Positions 19,168-29,975 are shown, counted from the stretch's first letter. The stretch: 64,000 bases of DNA from Plotosus lineatus (GCA_024760905.1 CM045729.1:7135163-7199162); one strand, 5' to 3'. Made by a program: numbers and translations. Notes: generated by a model from the letters alone, not told the origin.

Positions 19168-19221
19168 ATCACTACAGATCTGTTTCGAGGGGTGGTGAAA
19201 CCATCCTCTCTCTTCAGTGAT
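19168..19221 (-). ncRNA. Broken hammerhead motif, left arm of copy B
   Basis: Same layout as the other arms, but one base is deleted at the junction of stem I and the CUGAAGA core (cttcagtgat instead of cttcaggtgat), so the innermost stem I pair and the core cannot both form. Predicted inactive. Confidence 0.5.
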
Positions 19222-19238
19222 TATAGAAGAAAATTACA

Positions 19239-19293
19239 ATCACCTGAAGAGAGAGGATGGTTTCACCACCCCTCGAAACAGATCTGTAGTGAT
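19239..19293 (+). ncRNA. Hammerhead ribozyme motif, right arm of copy B
   Basis: Identical over 55 bases to 5882-5936: AUCAC / CUGAAGA / stem II / GAAA / ACAGAUCUGU / A / GUGAU. Predicted cleavage after A19288. The outer stem I helix seen in copy A is not preserved upstream, so folding is less certain. Confidence 0.68.
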
Positions 19294-19407
19294 AAATAGA
19301 GTTTCAATAGAAAGTCTTTGTCCTGTCCTTTTATTTTTATTGTTATTTGCTCTACCAAAAAGTATTGAGCACTCTCCTATGGAAGGATCTACTCAGAAAA
19401 TCATATA

Positions 19408-19730
19408 TATCTTCTTTTCCTTTCGGCTGTTCCCAGGGGTCGCCACAGCAAACCATCCGCCTCCATCTTGCCCTGTCCTCTGCATCTTCTTCTCTTACTC
19501 CAATGACCTTCATGTCTTCCTTCACCACATACATAAATCTCTTTTTTGGTCTTCCTCTAGGCCTTCTGTCTGCCTGGTAGTTCCAACCTCAGCATCCTAC
19601 TGCCAATATACTCACTATCCCTCCTCTGTACATGTCCAAACCATCTCAATCTAGCCTCTCTGACTTTGTCTCCAAAACATCTAACATGGGCTGTCCCTCT
19701 GATGTACTCATTTCTGATCCTATCCATCCT

Positions 19731-19733
<3 letters not shown>
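19408..19733 (-). mobile_element. RTE LINE 3' end, 5' truncated
   Basis: The minus strand encodes 'RMDRIRNEYIRGTAHVRCFG' and 'REARLRWFGHVQRRDSEYIG', continuing to 'tggcgacccctgggaacagc'. Both flanks are short TA-rich runs, a possible target duplication that cannot be measured. Confidence 0.9.

Positions 19734-19815
<82 letters not shown>
19733..19815. repeat. (TA)n microsatellite
   Basis: About 40 TA units between the RTE end and a Tigger MITE. Confidence 0.98.
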
Positions 19816-19817
<2 letters not shown>

Positions 19818-19845
19818 CATACACACATACCTATACATACACATA

Positions 19846-20367
19846 CAGTGGTACCGCACGTTATGAAATTAATCCGTTCCAGAGCCTTTTCCGTAACCTG
19901 GATTTCATGTAAAAAGCTTGATTCACTCCAAGGCCCCAATACTACCCTTTAAAAATAATAAAAGCATACCTTTCAAGGTACTTACTTTGTGTTGACCATG
20001 TCTTCTTAGCAGAGTTATATATCTCTCAAATGTTTATGCAAGGTTAAAAGCCTGAGCCAAAAAATCAAGTTGCAATGAGCAAAAGACTCCATGAAACTGC
20101 TCAAGGGAGCTGTGTCATCCCTCCTAGCCAATGGGAGGCCAGCGGGGCGGGATGTTGGGAGATAGCCAATGAGAGGCCAGTGGGACGGAATGTTGGGAGA
20201 TAGTCAATGGAGAGCAACTTGTGCATTGTTTGAATGTTTGAATGGCACATTTGGCACGTTTCGTAAGGAGAACTTGTTTCGTATGCAGAGACAAAAAAAT
20301 TTGGAAAATGTTTTTTGTAACCTGGATTTTTCGTTTGCTGGGACTACCGTAAGGTGAGGTAACACTG
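19846..20367. mobile_element. Complete 522-bp Tigger-like MITE
   Basis: Termini 'cagtggtaccgcacgttatg' and 'cgtaaggtgaggtaacactg' form inverted repeats flanked by TA (19844-19845 and 20368-20369). No transposase remains. It keeps a promoter-like block (about 20121-20215) with CCAAT boxes at 20128-20132 and 20166-20170 and a GC box GGGGCGGG at 20144-20151, homologous to the blocks at 45150 and 55092. Confidence 0.82.
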
Positions 20368-20482
20368 TATATTCTATATAGACCTGTATAGCTGTCCACT
20401 AGAGAACCAGGGCTTCAGTTACACAGGTAGCCCTGTGCTAACCAGCTTTTCATGAAAGGCAACAAAATCTGAACTTAAATGT

Positions 20483-20780
20483 ATATATTTTCTGAGCTGC
20501 TTAATCCTAATTAGGGTTGCGGTGAGGCTGGAACCTATCTCAACCAACTCTGAGCAAGGGCTGGGTACATCCTGGACAACTTGCCTGGCCATCACAGGGC
20601 CGACACTCACACACCCATCCATACTTTCACTCACACCTGGGGACAATTTGGAACAGCTAATTAATCTACTGTGCATGTTTTTGGAGTGTTGGAGGAAACC
20701 TGAGTACAGGAGGAAACCCATGCAAGCACGGGGAGAACATGCAAACTCCACACAGAAACGCCTGAGCTGAGAACTTAAAG
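20483..20780 (-). repeat. SINE-A
   Basis: Left tail 'ctgcttaatcctaattaggg', centre 'ggaggaaacctgagtac', right 'gcaagcacggggagaacatg'. The tRNA-like head is missing. Confidence 0.88.
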
Positions 20781-21386
20781 TGTTCCGTAGTAAAAAGCAT
20801 TATTTTTATTATTCCCCAGCTTTAAGATCAGACCTTCAGTGAACAGGCTTTCCTGTATTTTATGATAAGGAACATTTTCTTTCAAATCTTTGCAAGAATT
20901 TGATACAAAAATTAAAATGGTATATTTCTTCCAGTTCAAAGGAGAGAATAAAAACCATTTATTTCCCTCCCTCTGATCGGATATGATTCATAACCATCTG
21001 GGTGGATGTTTCGTAATTATTTATCTCGGTTCAGAGGTCATGGAGTAAGAGTTCAGTAATACAGATTCAAAGAGAACCCATATCCTCCTTTAAACTACAT
21101 ATTGGATCAGCAGCCTCAGTACACAAAAGGTCAGAATTGAATAGTTCGGAGAATATACAATGATATCATAACGCCTGTCATAACAATTCATTCTTTTCTC
21201 TGAGTTACAATTAGTCTCAGAGATGACGAGTTTCCTCTTCCTCCTGTCTTTCTGCTTCGCTTTGTCTTAGTCATTGAATTTAATTTCCCACTTGCTAATA
21301 AGATTGTTACACCAATTCTCAGTAGATAGACACCATGTTTCATTGTTTTCCGTCATGCATGACTAACTGTCATCCTCTAAGAAGGC
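20781..21386. other. Unique sequence
   Basis: No recognisable coding or repeat content. Confidence 0.5.
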
Positions 21387-21398
21387 ACACACACACAC

Positions 21399-21432
<34 letters not shown>
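21387..21432. repeat. (CA)n microsatellite
   Basis: About 23 CA units with one CG interruption. A short (CT)n follows at 21464-21494. Confidence 0.97.
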
Positions 21433-21519
21433 CATTTCATTAGGGATGCATCAATGACGTTTGCTCTCTCTTGCTCTCTCTCTCTCTCTCTCTCTTAAAA
21501 TTGCTCTTTGAAAGCCTTT

Positions 21520-21838
21520 TGCAAGGCGCTGGTAGCACGGTGGGAAAGGTGCTGGATCACTGATCCTAAGGTTGGGGGTTCAAGCCCCTCTCTCAGTTTT
21601 CACTGTCCCCCCAGTACAGCAAACTGGGTTATCAAAGGTCAGCCATGTCTCTCACTGTCTATGTCATTGTTGACTTTTGACAAGAGTAGCTACATAGTCT
21701 TCAGCAGATTTCTGCCCTGCGATGGCCTGGCGAGTTGTCCAGGGTGTACTCTGCCCTCGCCCAGAGTCAGCTGTGATGGGTGCAAGCTTCCCCGTGACCC
21801 TATTTAAGCAGTTACAGAAAAAGAACGGATGATGAATG
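21520..21838 (+). repeat. SINE-B
   Basis: The head 'aaaggtgctggatcactgat' with B-box-like 'gggttcaagccc', then 'gggttatcaaaggtcagcc', 'ccctgcgatggcctggcgag' and the shared tail. Confidence 0.9.
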
Positions 21839-22107
21839 AGGCCTTTTGCTTAAAAGAAAAGTCAAAATCTCTACTGTGTACAGTAAAACAAAACTAGAAC
21901 CAGAACATATGCAGTAGATATAACTAGTCTTTTCTGGCATGCACACAAAAGAATAATTCCAAATGACAAGGTAATCACGTCACGATTCAAGTGAATTTCT
22001 TAACGAATCATTCGTCACAATGTCTGGTTACCTAGGTAACCTTCTGGCATGCTTCTCACTTCCAGATATTTCACGATATATATTTAACTGTTCTTTAATA
22101 ACGTCTA

Positions 22108-22435
22108 AGTGGAGCTGTGAGGAAGTGGTTAACATGTCCGCCTCATAGCAAGAAGGTCCCGGGTTTGATTCCCGGACTCGGGTGTTTCTGCGTGGAGCCT
22201 GCACGTTCCTCCTGTTCTTGTATGGACTTCCTCCAGGTACTCCGGTTTCCTCCCACAGTCCAAAAACATCCACAGTAGGCTAATGAGCTGTTCTAATTCA
22301 CCTCTAGGGGTGAGTGTGAATTTTTGTTCATGTGATGTCCAAGGCCATACTCTGCCCTTATTCAGTGCTGGCTGAGATGAGTGCCAGCCTCCCCGCAACT
22401 TGAACTGGGATTAAGCGGCTTAGAAAATGAATGAA
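22108..22435 (+). repeat. SINE-A, near full length
   Basis: Head 'ggttaacatgtccgcctcat', B box 'gggtttgattcccgg', centre 'ggtttcctcccacagtcc', tail 'gggattaagcggcttagaaa'. Confidence 0.9.
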
Positions 22436-23160
22436 TCATAATTTTCTGTGTTTCAACAGCAAAACTTCCAAACTTCTTTAACAATGGTGGGCCTGACGTT
22501 TATCTTCTGTCGACAGTGCAGCTTCCTCTCACTTTGCTGCAGGTGGAATGATGTGATAGCGATGCACCTCAATCTATGTGTTAAGTGGCCCCTCGAAAGC
22601 AATCCACCTCGGACACAGATCAGCACACACGGATAAAACACTCAGCTGAAAGCAGCCAGATGCCATTTTCTCTGTTTCACCAAAGTGCCTCTCAGGTCGT
22701 CACATCTCATCACTGTTCTTCACATTCACTCCATCCGAGCACTGAACACTTAGATAAATAAGTGATTAAGGTCAATGGCAGTCGGTGTGTAGACTAGGCT
22801 CAGCACATCAGTTGATGTAGTCCATGTTAAACAAGCACAGAGAGAAAGAACCGACCTACATGTATCTGTTCTCCTGAAGAACCACTACACTTAGATCAAC
22901 AACTATTCACATACTTAACATAGAATGGATTTCTCAGAGTGACTAATGTTTCTTGAACACTCCATTCATCTTTGTTCCTTTGGCAATGTCTATTTGTCCT
23001 GGAAAGACTTTATTGCGATTCTTGAGACACGCTGGTGTCAATAATGAGATTGATTAGTAGATCCAGGCTCAGAGAGAGAGGGTGGTCTGCAGAACATCAC
23101 ACTATCGATCAAGGCTGGAGCTCCACAGTTTGAAATACAGCTGGAGATAAGAGTTTTAAA
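22436..23160. other. Unique sequence upstream of the Tc1 relic
   Basis: No domain or repeat recognised. The missing 5' half of the Tc1 element is not here in recognisable form. Confidence 0.45.
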
Positions 23161-23892
23161 TTGCATCATGATCACATGGATAAACTCCAGAGTTCCTTCC
23201 AGATGCTAAAAGGGTGGAGTTCTTACCAGATGTTGTTCCACCAAGTGTCTTTAGGGTTACGTTTAATGTTTGCAAAAAGGCACTTGGACACTCCACAGAA
23301 GTTTTGGCAAAATATTTTGTGGACTGATGAAACCAAAGTTGAATTGTTTGGGAGGAACACACAACATCATGTGTGGAGGAAAAATGGAACAGCTCACCAA
23401 CATCAACACCTCATCCCCACCATGAAGCATGGTAGAGGGTGCATCATGGTTTGGGGCTGTTTTGCTGCCTCGGGGCCTGGACCACTTGCAATCATTAATG
23501 GAAAAATGAATTCAAAAGTTTATCAGGATGTTTTGCAGGAAAACCTGAGGCCGTCTGTCAGACAGTTGAAGCTAAAAAGAGGATGGATGCTGCAACAAGA
23601 CAATGATCCAAAACACAGAACTAAATCAACTTCAGAATGGTTTCAGAAGAACAAAATACACGTTCTGGAGTGGCCAAGTCAAAGTCCAGACTTGAACCCC
23701 ATTGAGATGCTGTGGCATGACCTCAAGACAGCGATTCATGCCAGACATCCCAGGAATCTGACTGAACTACAGCAGTTTTGTAAAGAAGAATGGGCCAAGA
23801 TTAGTCCTGATCGATGTGCCAGACTGATCTGCAGCTACAGGAAGCGTCTGGTTGAAGTTATTGCTGCCAAAGCGGGGGCCACAAAATATTAA
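23161..23892 (+). pseudogene. Tc1-like transposase, DDE catalytic domain
   Basis: 243 open codons; the first ~45 do not resemble Tc1 and the frame start is arbitrary. From about residue 38 it follows Tc1 transposase: 'FAKRHLDTPQKFWQNILW', TDETKVELFG (first D), GCFAASGPGPL, QQDNDPKH (second D) and 'SPDLNPIEMLW' (E). The spacing from second D to E is 34 residues, the DD34E signature of Tc1. All three catalytic acids are present and the C-terminus looks native. A full protein is about 340 residues; the paired helix-turn-helix domain is absent, so it cannot bind its ends. Confidence 0.85.
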
Positions 23893-24112
23893 ATGTGATG
23901 GTTCAGCTACTTATTCCTCCCCCTTCCGTCATTGTTTGCATGCTATCCTCATTAAAATATGAAAACCTATCAATGTTTGGGTGGTTTTAGTTAAAGCAGA
24001 CACTGTTTTTTTCATCTGTGTGATTTTGACAAAGGTCAGATCCGATTTGATGGTGATTTTATGCAGAAATGTGAGAAATTTCAAAAGGGTCAGATACTTT
24101 TTCATACCACTG
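23161..24112 (+). mobile_element. Tc1/mariner element, 3' half
   Basis: Encodes the catalytic part of a Tc1-like transposase and ends with 'gggtcagatactttttcat' and 'accactg', the right inverted repeat. The left inverted repeat and the DNA-binding domain are not found, so it is truncated and immobile. Confidence 0.82.
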
Positions 24113-24401
24113 TCGATGGGAACAAGCAAACTGAATTGGGATTAAGAGGTTTGGAAAATTAATGAATGCAGCCATGAGGCGCGGGTGGGTGGGTGGGGGG
24201 GGGTAACCAGTGTTTCTCCCCCTTACGCCGGTCCCAAGCCCGGATAAATGCAGAGGGTTGCGACAAGAAGGGCATCCAGTGTAAAACTTCTGCCACATTT
24301 CCATTGCAAATGATCAAAACAAAATTCATACCGGATCGGTCGAGGCCCGAAGAAGGAGAGGTGGGAGGCATGTCCGTAGGCAGAGAGAGAAGAGGAAATG
24401 C

Positions 24402-25132
24402 GTGAGCCTAGGACTGAGAGTAGGGACTTTGAATGTTGGAACTATGCAAGGAAAAGATAGAGAGCTGGCTGACATGACGCAGAGGAGGAAGGTGGACATA
24501 CTGTGTGTTCAGGAGACCAGGTGGAAAGGTAGCAAGGCTAGAAGCTTCGGAGCAGGGTTTAAGCTGTTTTATCATGGTGTGGATGGGAAGAGAAATGGAG
24601 TAGGAGTCATCTTGAAAGAGGGGTTTGTCAGGAATGTTCTAGAAGTGAAAAGAGTGTCAGACAGAGTGATGAGTCTCAATTTAGAAATTGAAGGCGTGAT
24701 GGTCAATGTTGTTAGTGCTTATGCCCCACAGGCAGGATGTGAGCTAGAAGAGAAGGAGAGATTCTGGAGTGAGTTAGATGAAGTGATGCAGAGTACCCCA
24801 GAGGTGAAAGAGTGGTCATTGGTGTAGACTTCAATGGACATGTTGGTGCAGGCAACAGAGGGGACGAGGAAGTGATGGGCAGGTTTGGTATCCAGGACAG
24901 GAACACAGAAGGACAGATGTTGATAGATTTTGCAAAAAGGATGGAAATGGCTGTGGTCATTGTGACTTTCTTCAAGAAGAAACAGGAGCATGGGGTGACT
25001 TATGAAAGCGGAGGTAAGAGCACACAGGTAGACTACATCTTGTGTAGGCGATGTAATTTGAAGGAGGTCAGTGACTGCAAAGTAGTAGTGGATGAGACTG
25101 TTGCCAAACAGCACAGGTGGTGTGCAGGATGA
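24402..25132 (+). pseudogene. RTE LINE apurinic-type endonuclease domain
   Basis: Two frames (24402-24827, 24812-25132) joined by a frameshift near 24815. Motifs in order: 'RVGTLNVGTM', 'DILCVQETRWKG' (catalytic E), 'VVSAYAPQAGC', VDFNGHVG (expected catalytic D and N), 'STQVDYILCRR'. The domain nicks target DNA during retrotransposition. The terminal SDH region is out of frame. Confidence 0.88.
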
Positions 25133-25735
25133 TGCTGATGGTGAGGAAGGTGAAAAAGGCAAAGGCAGAGCAGAAGACAAAGTGGTGAAAACTGAAAAAG
25201 GAAGAGTGTCGTGTTGTCTTCAAGGAGGAGTTGAAACAGGCTTTGGGTAGTCAGGAAGTGCTTCAGATGATTGGACAACCACAGCTAATGTGATCAGGGA
25301 CACAGGTAGGAGAGTACTTGGTGTGTCCTCCAGAAGGAAAGTAGATAAGGAAACTTGGTGGTGGAATGAGGAAGTGCAGGAGTGTGCACAAAAGAAGATG
25401 TTAGCTAAGAAGAAGTGAGACACAGAGAACTCTGAAGAGAGTAAACAGGAGTACAGGGAGACACAGCATAAGGCAAAGATAGCGGTGTGTCAAAGGCCAA
25501 ACAGAAGGTGTATGATGACTTGTATGATAGGTTGGGCAGTAAGGAGGGAGAAAATGATGTATACAGGTTGGCACAGCAGAGAAATAGAGATGGGAAAGAC
25601 ATGCAGCAAGTTAGAGTGATAAAGGACAGAGAGGGAAATGTATTGACTGATGACAAGTGTGCTGGGAAGATGGAAAGAGTACTTTGAAGAGCTGATGAAT
25701 GAGGAAAATGAGAGAGGAAAAAAAGAGTAGAAGGG
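25133..25735 (+). pseudogene. RTE LINE linker between endonuclease and RT, frame-shifted
   Basis: Plus-strand pieces in alternating frames, such as 'SKAKQKVYDDLYDRLGSKEG' and 'DGKDMQQVRVIKDREGN' (25487-25687), follow the order of RTE proteins. At least two frameshifts. Confidence 0.75.
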
Positions 25736-27224
25736 GTGACTATTGAGGACCAGGAAGTAGCAAAGATTAGTAAGGGTGAAGTGAGGAGGGAATTGAAGAG
25801 GACAAAGAATGGAAAGGCAGTTGGTCCTGATGACATACCGGTGGAGGTATGGAGGTGTCGAGGGGAGGTAGCAGTAGATTTTCTGACAAGAATATTCAAC
25901 AAGGTCTTAGAAAGTGAGCAGATGCCGGAGGAATGGAGGAGAAGTGTGCTTGTGCCCATTTTTAAGAACAAGGGAGATGTACAGAGTTGTGGCAACTACG
26001 GAGGGATAAAGTTGATGAGCCATACGATGAAGTTATGGGAAAGAATAGTGAAGCTAGACTAAGGGCAGAGGTCAGCATTTTGTGAACAACAGTTTGGTTT
26101 CATGCTAAGAAAGAGCACCACAGATGCAGTGTTTGCTTTGAGGATGTTAATAGAGAAGTACAGAGAAGGTCAGAAGGAGCTGCATTGTGCCTTTGTGGAT
26201 CTGGAGAAAGCATATGACAGGGTGCCGAGAGAAGAACTGTGGTATTGTATGAGGAAGTCTGGAGTGGCAGAGAAGTATGTTAGAGTGGTGCAGGACATGT
26301 ATGAGAGATGTAAGACAGTGGTGAGGTGTGCTGTCGGTGTGACAGAAGAGTTCAAGGTGGAGGTGGGACTGCATCAAGGGTCAGCTCTCAGCCCCTTCTT
26401 GTTTGCTATGGTGATGAACAGGCTGACAGATGAGGTTAGACAAGAATTTCCATGGACTATGATGTTCGCAGATGACATTGTGATCTGTAGTGAGAGCAGA
26501 GAACAAGTGGAGGAAAATCTAGAGAGGTGGAGGTATGCCCTGGAAAGGAGGGGATTGAAGGTTAGTCTTAGTAAGACAGAATACATGTGTGTGAACGACA
26601 AGGACCCAAGAGCTTACAGAGGTGAGGTTACAAGGGGCAGAGATAAAGAAGGTGGAGGATTTTAAGTACTTAGGCTCAACAATCCAGATCAGTGGAGAGT
26701 GTGGAAAAGAGGTGAAGAAGCGCATGCAGGCAGGTTGGAATGGATGGAGAAAAGTGTCCGGTGTGATGTGTGATAGGAGAGTATCGGCAAGAATGAAGGG
26801 AAAAGTGTACAAGACGGTGATGAGGCCAGCGATGTTGTATGGTTTAGAAACAGTGGCCCTGGGGAATAGACAGGAGTCAGAGTTGGAGGTAGCAAAGATG
26901 AAAATGTTGAGGTTCTCTTTGGGAGTAACGAGGATGGATAGTATCAGGAATGAGTACATCAGAGGGAGAGCACATGTTAGATGTTTTGGAGACAAAGTCA
27001 GAGAGGCTAGATTAAGATGGTTTGGACATGTACAGAGGACGGATAGTGAGTATATTGGTAGTAGGATGCTGAGGTTGGAACTACCAGGCAGAAGGCCCAG
27101 AGGAAGACCAAAGAGAAAATTTATGGATGTGGTGAAGGCAGATATGAAGGTCGTTGGAGTAAGAGTAGAAGATGCAGAGGATAGGGTGAGATGGAGGCAG
27201 ATCATTTGCTGTGGCGACCCCTGA
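25736..27224 (+). pseudogene. RTE LINE reverse transcriptase and C-terminal domain
   Basis: Three frames: 25736-26062, 26102-26665, 26622-27224. Motifs: 'TKNGKAVGPDDIPVEVW', 'FVDLEKAYDRVPREELWY', 'GLHQGSALSPFLFAMVMN', 'TMMFADDIVICSE' (intact FADD at about 26465), 'FKYLGSTIQISGECGKEV', and the end 'GRRPRGRPKRKFMDVV' with GDP and the stop. A one-base deletion near 26050 creates the first stop. The catalytic residues survive, so the copy is fairly young, but the frames are broken. Confidence 0.9.
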
Positions 27225-27284
27225 AGGGAACAGCCGAAAGGAAAAGAAGAAGAAGGTTTAGAAAATTAATTAATAGGTTAGCAA

Positions 27285-27627
27285 ATACACGGTGGCATAG
27301 TGATTAGCACGTCCACCTCACAACTAAAAGGTCCTGGGTTTGATTCCCAGCTTGGGCGCTTCTGTGTGGAATCTGCTTGTTCTCTCCATGCTTGCGTGGG
27401 TTTCCTCCGGGTTCTCCGATTTCCTCCCACAGTCAAAAAACATGAACAATAGATTATTTAGCTGTTTCAAATCACCCCATGAGTATAAATGGTTGTGTGA
27501 GTGTCAGCCCTGAGTTGGCCTGGCGAGTTGTCCAAGGTGTACTCTCCCTCGCCTAGCATCGGCTGAAATTGGCGCCAGCCTCTCCACAATCTTAATCGGA
27601 TTAAGAGGTTCAGAAAATGAATGAATG
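27285..27627 (+). repeat. SINE-A, full length
   Basis: Head 'acggtggcatagtgattagc', B box 'gggtttgattcccagc', centre 'gatttcctcccacagtc', tail 'ggattaagaggttcagaaaa', ending in an (AATG)n-like run. Confidence 0.92.
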
Positions 27628-27974
27628 AAAGCTTAGCCATTACAATGCGGCCCTTGTCAAAGTCAATCAGATACGAAATAAACAATAATGTAAAAAAAGT
27701 GTTGAGTTTATAGTGTCTGGGTCACATGTAGTGTACGTGGTCTTCCCTTTAAAAAAATTTAAGTAAAATAATAGCGGTGAATGTGTCAACTGCAAGTCAG
27801 ATTCTTTTTCATTGCCCCTTGGAAGTTTTAACTTTTTATTGAAACCAGAGCATCCTTTTTTTCGAAGATGGATCTTTCCATATGTGGATATCAAGGTATT
27901 CGACGGGCTTTTTAGTGCTTTGAATTTATGCCAATAAGAGAAGAAAAGAGCAGTTGTCTTTGTGACTGGATTGT
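27628..27974. other. Unique AT-rich stretch
   Basis: Nothing recognised. Confidence 0.45.
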
Positions 27975-28017
27975 CTCAAGGTTAGACCATCACGAGGACA
28001 ATACACACACACACACC

Positions 28018-28062
<45 letters not shown>

Positions 28063-28107
28063 ATACTTAAAAGCAATTTGAAACAACCTGCAGGAGGAAA
28101 CCAAAGT
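27975..28107 (-). repeat. SINE-A relic with expanded (CA)n
   Basis: (CA)n at 28000-28060 followed by 'aagcaatttgaaacaacctg' and 'aggaggaaaccaaagtac', matching the SINE-A centre in reverse; the native CACACA of SINE-A appears to have expanded. Confidence 0.6.
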
Positions 28108-28476
28108 ACAGTAGTACCTTATGTTATGGATGTGGAAATAATAAATGTATAAATGTAAATATAAATATAATGAATGTATAAATGTATGTAATTATTTTCA
28201 GTTAGTGTGCTGTAAATGGTAACACGTGGTATTACTCAGCTGTTTTTGAGTCACAGTTGTTTTGCCTTCATGGTTAAATTGGTTCTGGAACTTTAATGTG
28301 TGTGTGTATATATATATAATTTCATGTTCAGTCTTTCATTTGTAAACAAATGGACACAGCGTCATTACGTCATTGCGTCATTACGTCAGCGTACTACGTA
28401 GCTATGTCTAAACTCAAAATTAGATTAAAAAAACGCAAAAAAAAGGGTAAAACGGATGAACGTAGTCTGGGGAGCA

Positions 28477-28479
<3 letters not shown>
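28108..28479. mobile_element. Tigger-like element start with CRE-like octamer array
   Basis: 'cagtagtaccttatgttatg' at 28109 resembles a Tigger terminal repeat. At 28360-28391 four 8-bp units (cgtcatta, cgtcattg, cgtcatta, cgtcagcg) give overlapping TTACGTCA/TTGCGTCA motifs about 20 bases before a lysine-rich frame '[20 protein letters not shown]' that runs into (TA)n. The right terminus was not found. Confidence 0.4.

Positions 28480-28554
<75 letters not shown>
28480..28554. repeat. (TA)n microsatellite
   Basis: About 37 TA units. Confidence 0.98.
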
Positions 28555-28555
<1 letters not shown>

Positions 28556-28624
28556 CAAAGAGAGTTGTAATATGATTGAAAACCCGAATCCAGAAAAGAA
28601 AGAGAACTCTCTGCTCTACTGGTG

Positions 28625-28735
28625 ATTCACATCAGTGCAGGCTGAGTACTAAATGAATATAATATTCAACGGCGCCCTTGCTCACTTGAAAGACCAGAAG
28701 TCTGTATAACCCGCGCTTTGTCTCAAGCACAAACA
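28625..28735. repeat. Unclassified inverted-repeat family, copy 2
   Basis: Shares 'tgctcacttgaaaga' and 'ctttgtctca' with 13270-13332 in the same order; the left inverted arm is not kept here. Confidence 0.5.
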
Positions 28736-29210
28736 AGTAAACTACTTTCGGTGTTGAGCGCCTCACATATTGTAAGCGTTGATTGGCTGTTTTAAGCTTC
28801 ATGTGAAGTGAGTCAGCTCAGCTTCATGTAAAGTGACCATCCGTTGACCATCGGAACCATTTATAAGCAGAAAGATCGCATCATAGAGAATGTTAAAGGT
28901 TATACTTGATACTGTATTTGATATTTGATGAGTGATTTCATTAAAATTTATCTATTTGAAATTATTTTGGTTGAAGTGAATGTATTTAAAATTAATGTTG
29001 ATATTATTCGATATATTTGGTATTATTTTACAATGTTATGTTTATAATAATTGATTTAGGGGTGTTTTATGAGATACAGTAATGGTATTTTTGGATGGAT
29101 AGTATGCGTTCATTTTCAACTTCTGTTCGGGAGCATCTGTATTGTATGTCGTGGTTTGTCTTGTTTTGCTGGTTTCACGGGGCAATTTCCATATTATAAA
29201 TTTCCATACG
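28736..29210. other. Unique AT-rich stretch
   Basis: Contains 'gattggctg' (CCAAT) and 'gtgagtcagctcag' (AP-1/MARE-like) around 28780-28820. No ORF. Confidence 0.4.
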
Positions 29211-29975
29211 TAACACTTGACTTACGAAATTAATCCATTTCGAGGGCAAGCTTGTAAGTCAAAATGATTGTTAGATAAAACAAATATTCCCATCAGAAAT
29301 AATAGAAAATCAATTAATCTGTTCCAACCTCCTCCAAAATTCATATAACTTGACACAAACACATATATTTCACCTAATATATTAAAGATAAACATGTAAA
29401 AACAATAAATATTTAAGAAGAAGAAGAAGAAGAATACATGTACATTAACATTAATAATAAGTCATCTAACCATTCCAATCATCGACTGCGGCAAAGATGT
29501 CACATGGGCGCAAAGATGTCATGTGGGCAGGCATGAGGTGGTGCATAACAGAGGAGGAAAAGGAGGAGGAGAATTTTGTGCATATGCATGCTACAAATGA
29601 CAGTGAGGAAAGACTCATCGTGAGCTCCCGCAAGGCCATTGCTTCTCAAATAGTGGGGCGCGCCCCACCTTGAGGGACACGGTGTGATACCAGGAGGGGT
29701 GCTTATGACCCTGGGGAACATGCTTTTTTGCCATACTGTACTAGAATTAAGTGTAATTGTGCATCCACTACAGTAGATGGCAGTGGCACTCTCACTGTGT
29801 TCCTATGGTGTTAGGAAACACAGTGAGAGCACCACTGCCCCATACTGTAGAGGATGTGCAATTACACTAGAGCTCGTAAATCAAAATTTTGCTCATTGGT
29901 GGGGCAGATTTTCAGTGTGATCGAAGCTCGTATCATGGAAAAGTCATTATAAAAACATTTGTAAATCAAGGGGGA
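29211..29975. mobile_element. Tigger-like (pogo group) element, degenerate
   Basis: The left end 'acttgacttacgaaattaat' and right end 'acatttgtaaatcaaggggg' are weak inverted repeats of the Tigger type (gtaagtcaaa). The interior 29258-29417 is shared with 2565-2721. An (AAG)n tract (29413-29432) and a 117-bp inverted repeat (29751-29867) lie inside, and 'cttctcaaatagtggggcgc' at 29642 resembles an hAT terminus. Confidence 0.5.
29751..29867. repeat. Imperfect 117-bp palindrome (small MITE?)
   Basis: 'gtgtaattgtgcatcc' at the left is mirrored by 'ggatgtgcaattacac' at the right, and 'cactctcactgtgttcc' by 'ggaaacacagtgagag', giving a hairpin with arms of about 54 bases and a few mismatches. Confidence 0.7.

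Larger units (their letters stand above)
19120..19403. mobile_element. Inverted-repeat element with hammerhead ribozymes, copy B
   Basis: Same architecture as 5739-6040: left arm 'aaaaggacaggacaaagac' inward to 'gaggatggtttcaccacc' reversed, right arm the inverse, with the same ~60-base right extension ('gagcactctcctatggaagg'). It also sits between TA-rich sequences. The central spacer is shorter than in copy A. Confidence 0.65.
24147..27270 (+). mobile_element. Near full-length RTE-clade LINE with 17-bp target duplication
   Basis: The body (24164-27253, about 3.09 kb) runs from 'gaatgcagccatgaggcg' to a (GAA)n tail, flanked by aggtttggaaaattaat (24147-24163) and aggtttagaaaattaat (27254-27270), one mismatch. 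The insertion is in a SINE tail ('gggattaagaggtttgg'). It encodes endonuclease then RT, split by several single-base frameshifts. It is the reference for the five other RTE pieces in this window. RTE-clade, possibly close to Rex3/Expander types; exact family not determined. Confidence 0.9.

Noticed and set aside
24719..25180. Serine/proline-rich reverse ORFs across the RTE LINE (also 25405-25995 and 26519-27205)
   Set aside because: Antisense of the endonuclease and RT frames; the sense strand carries the catalytic motifs.
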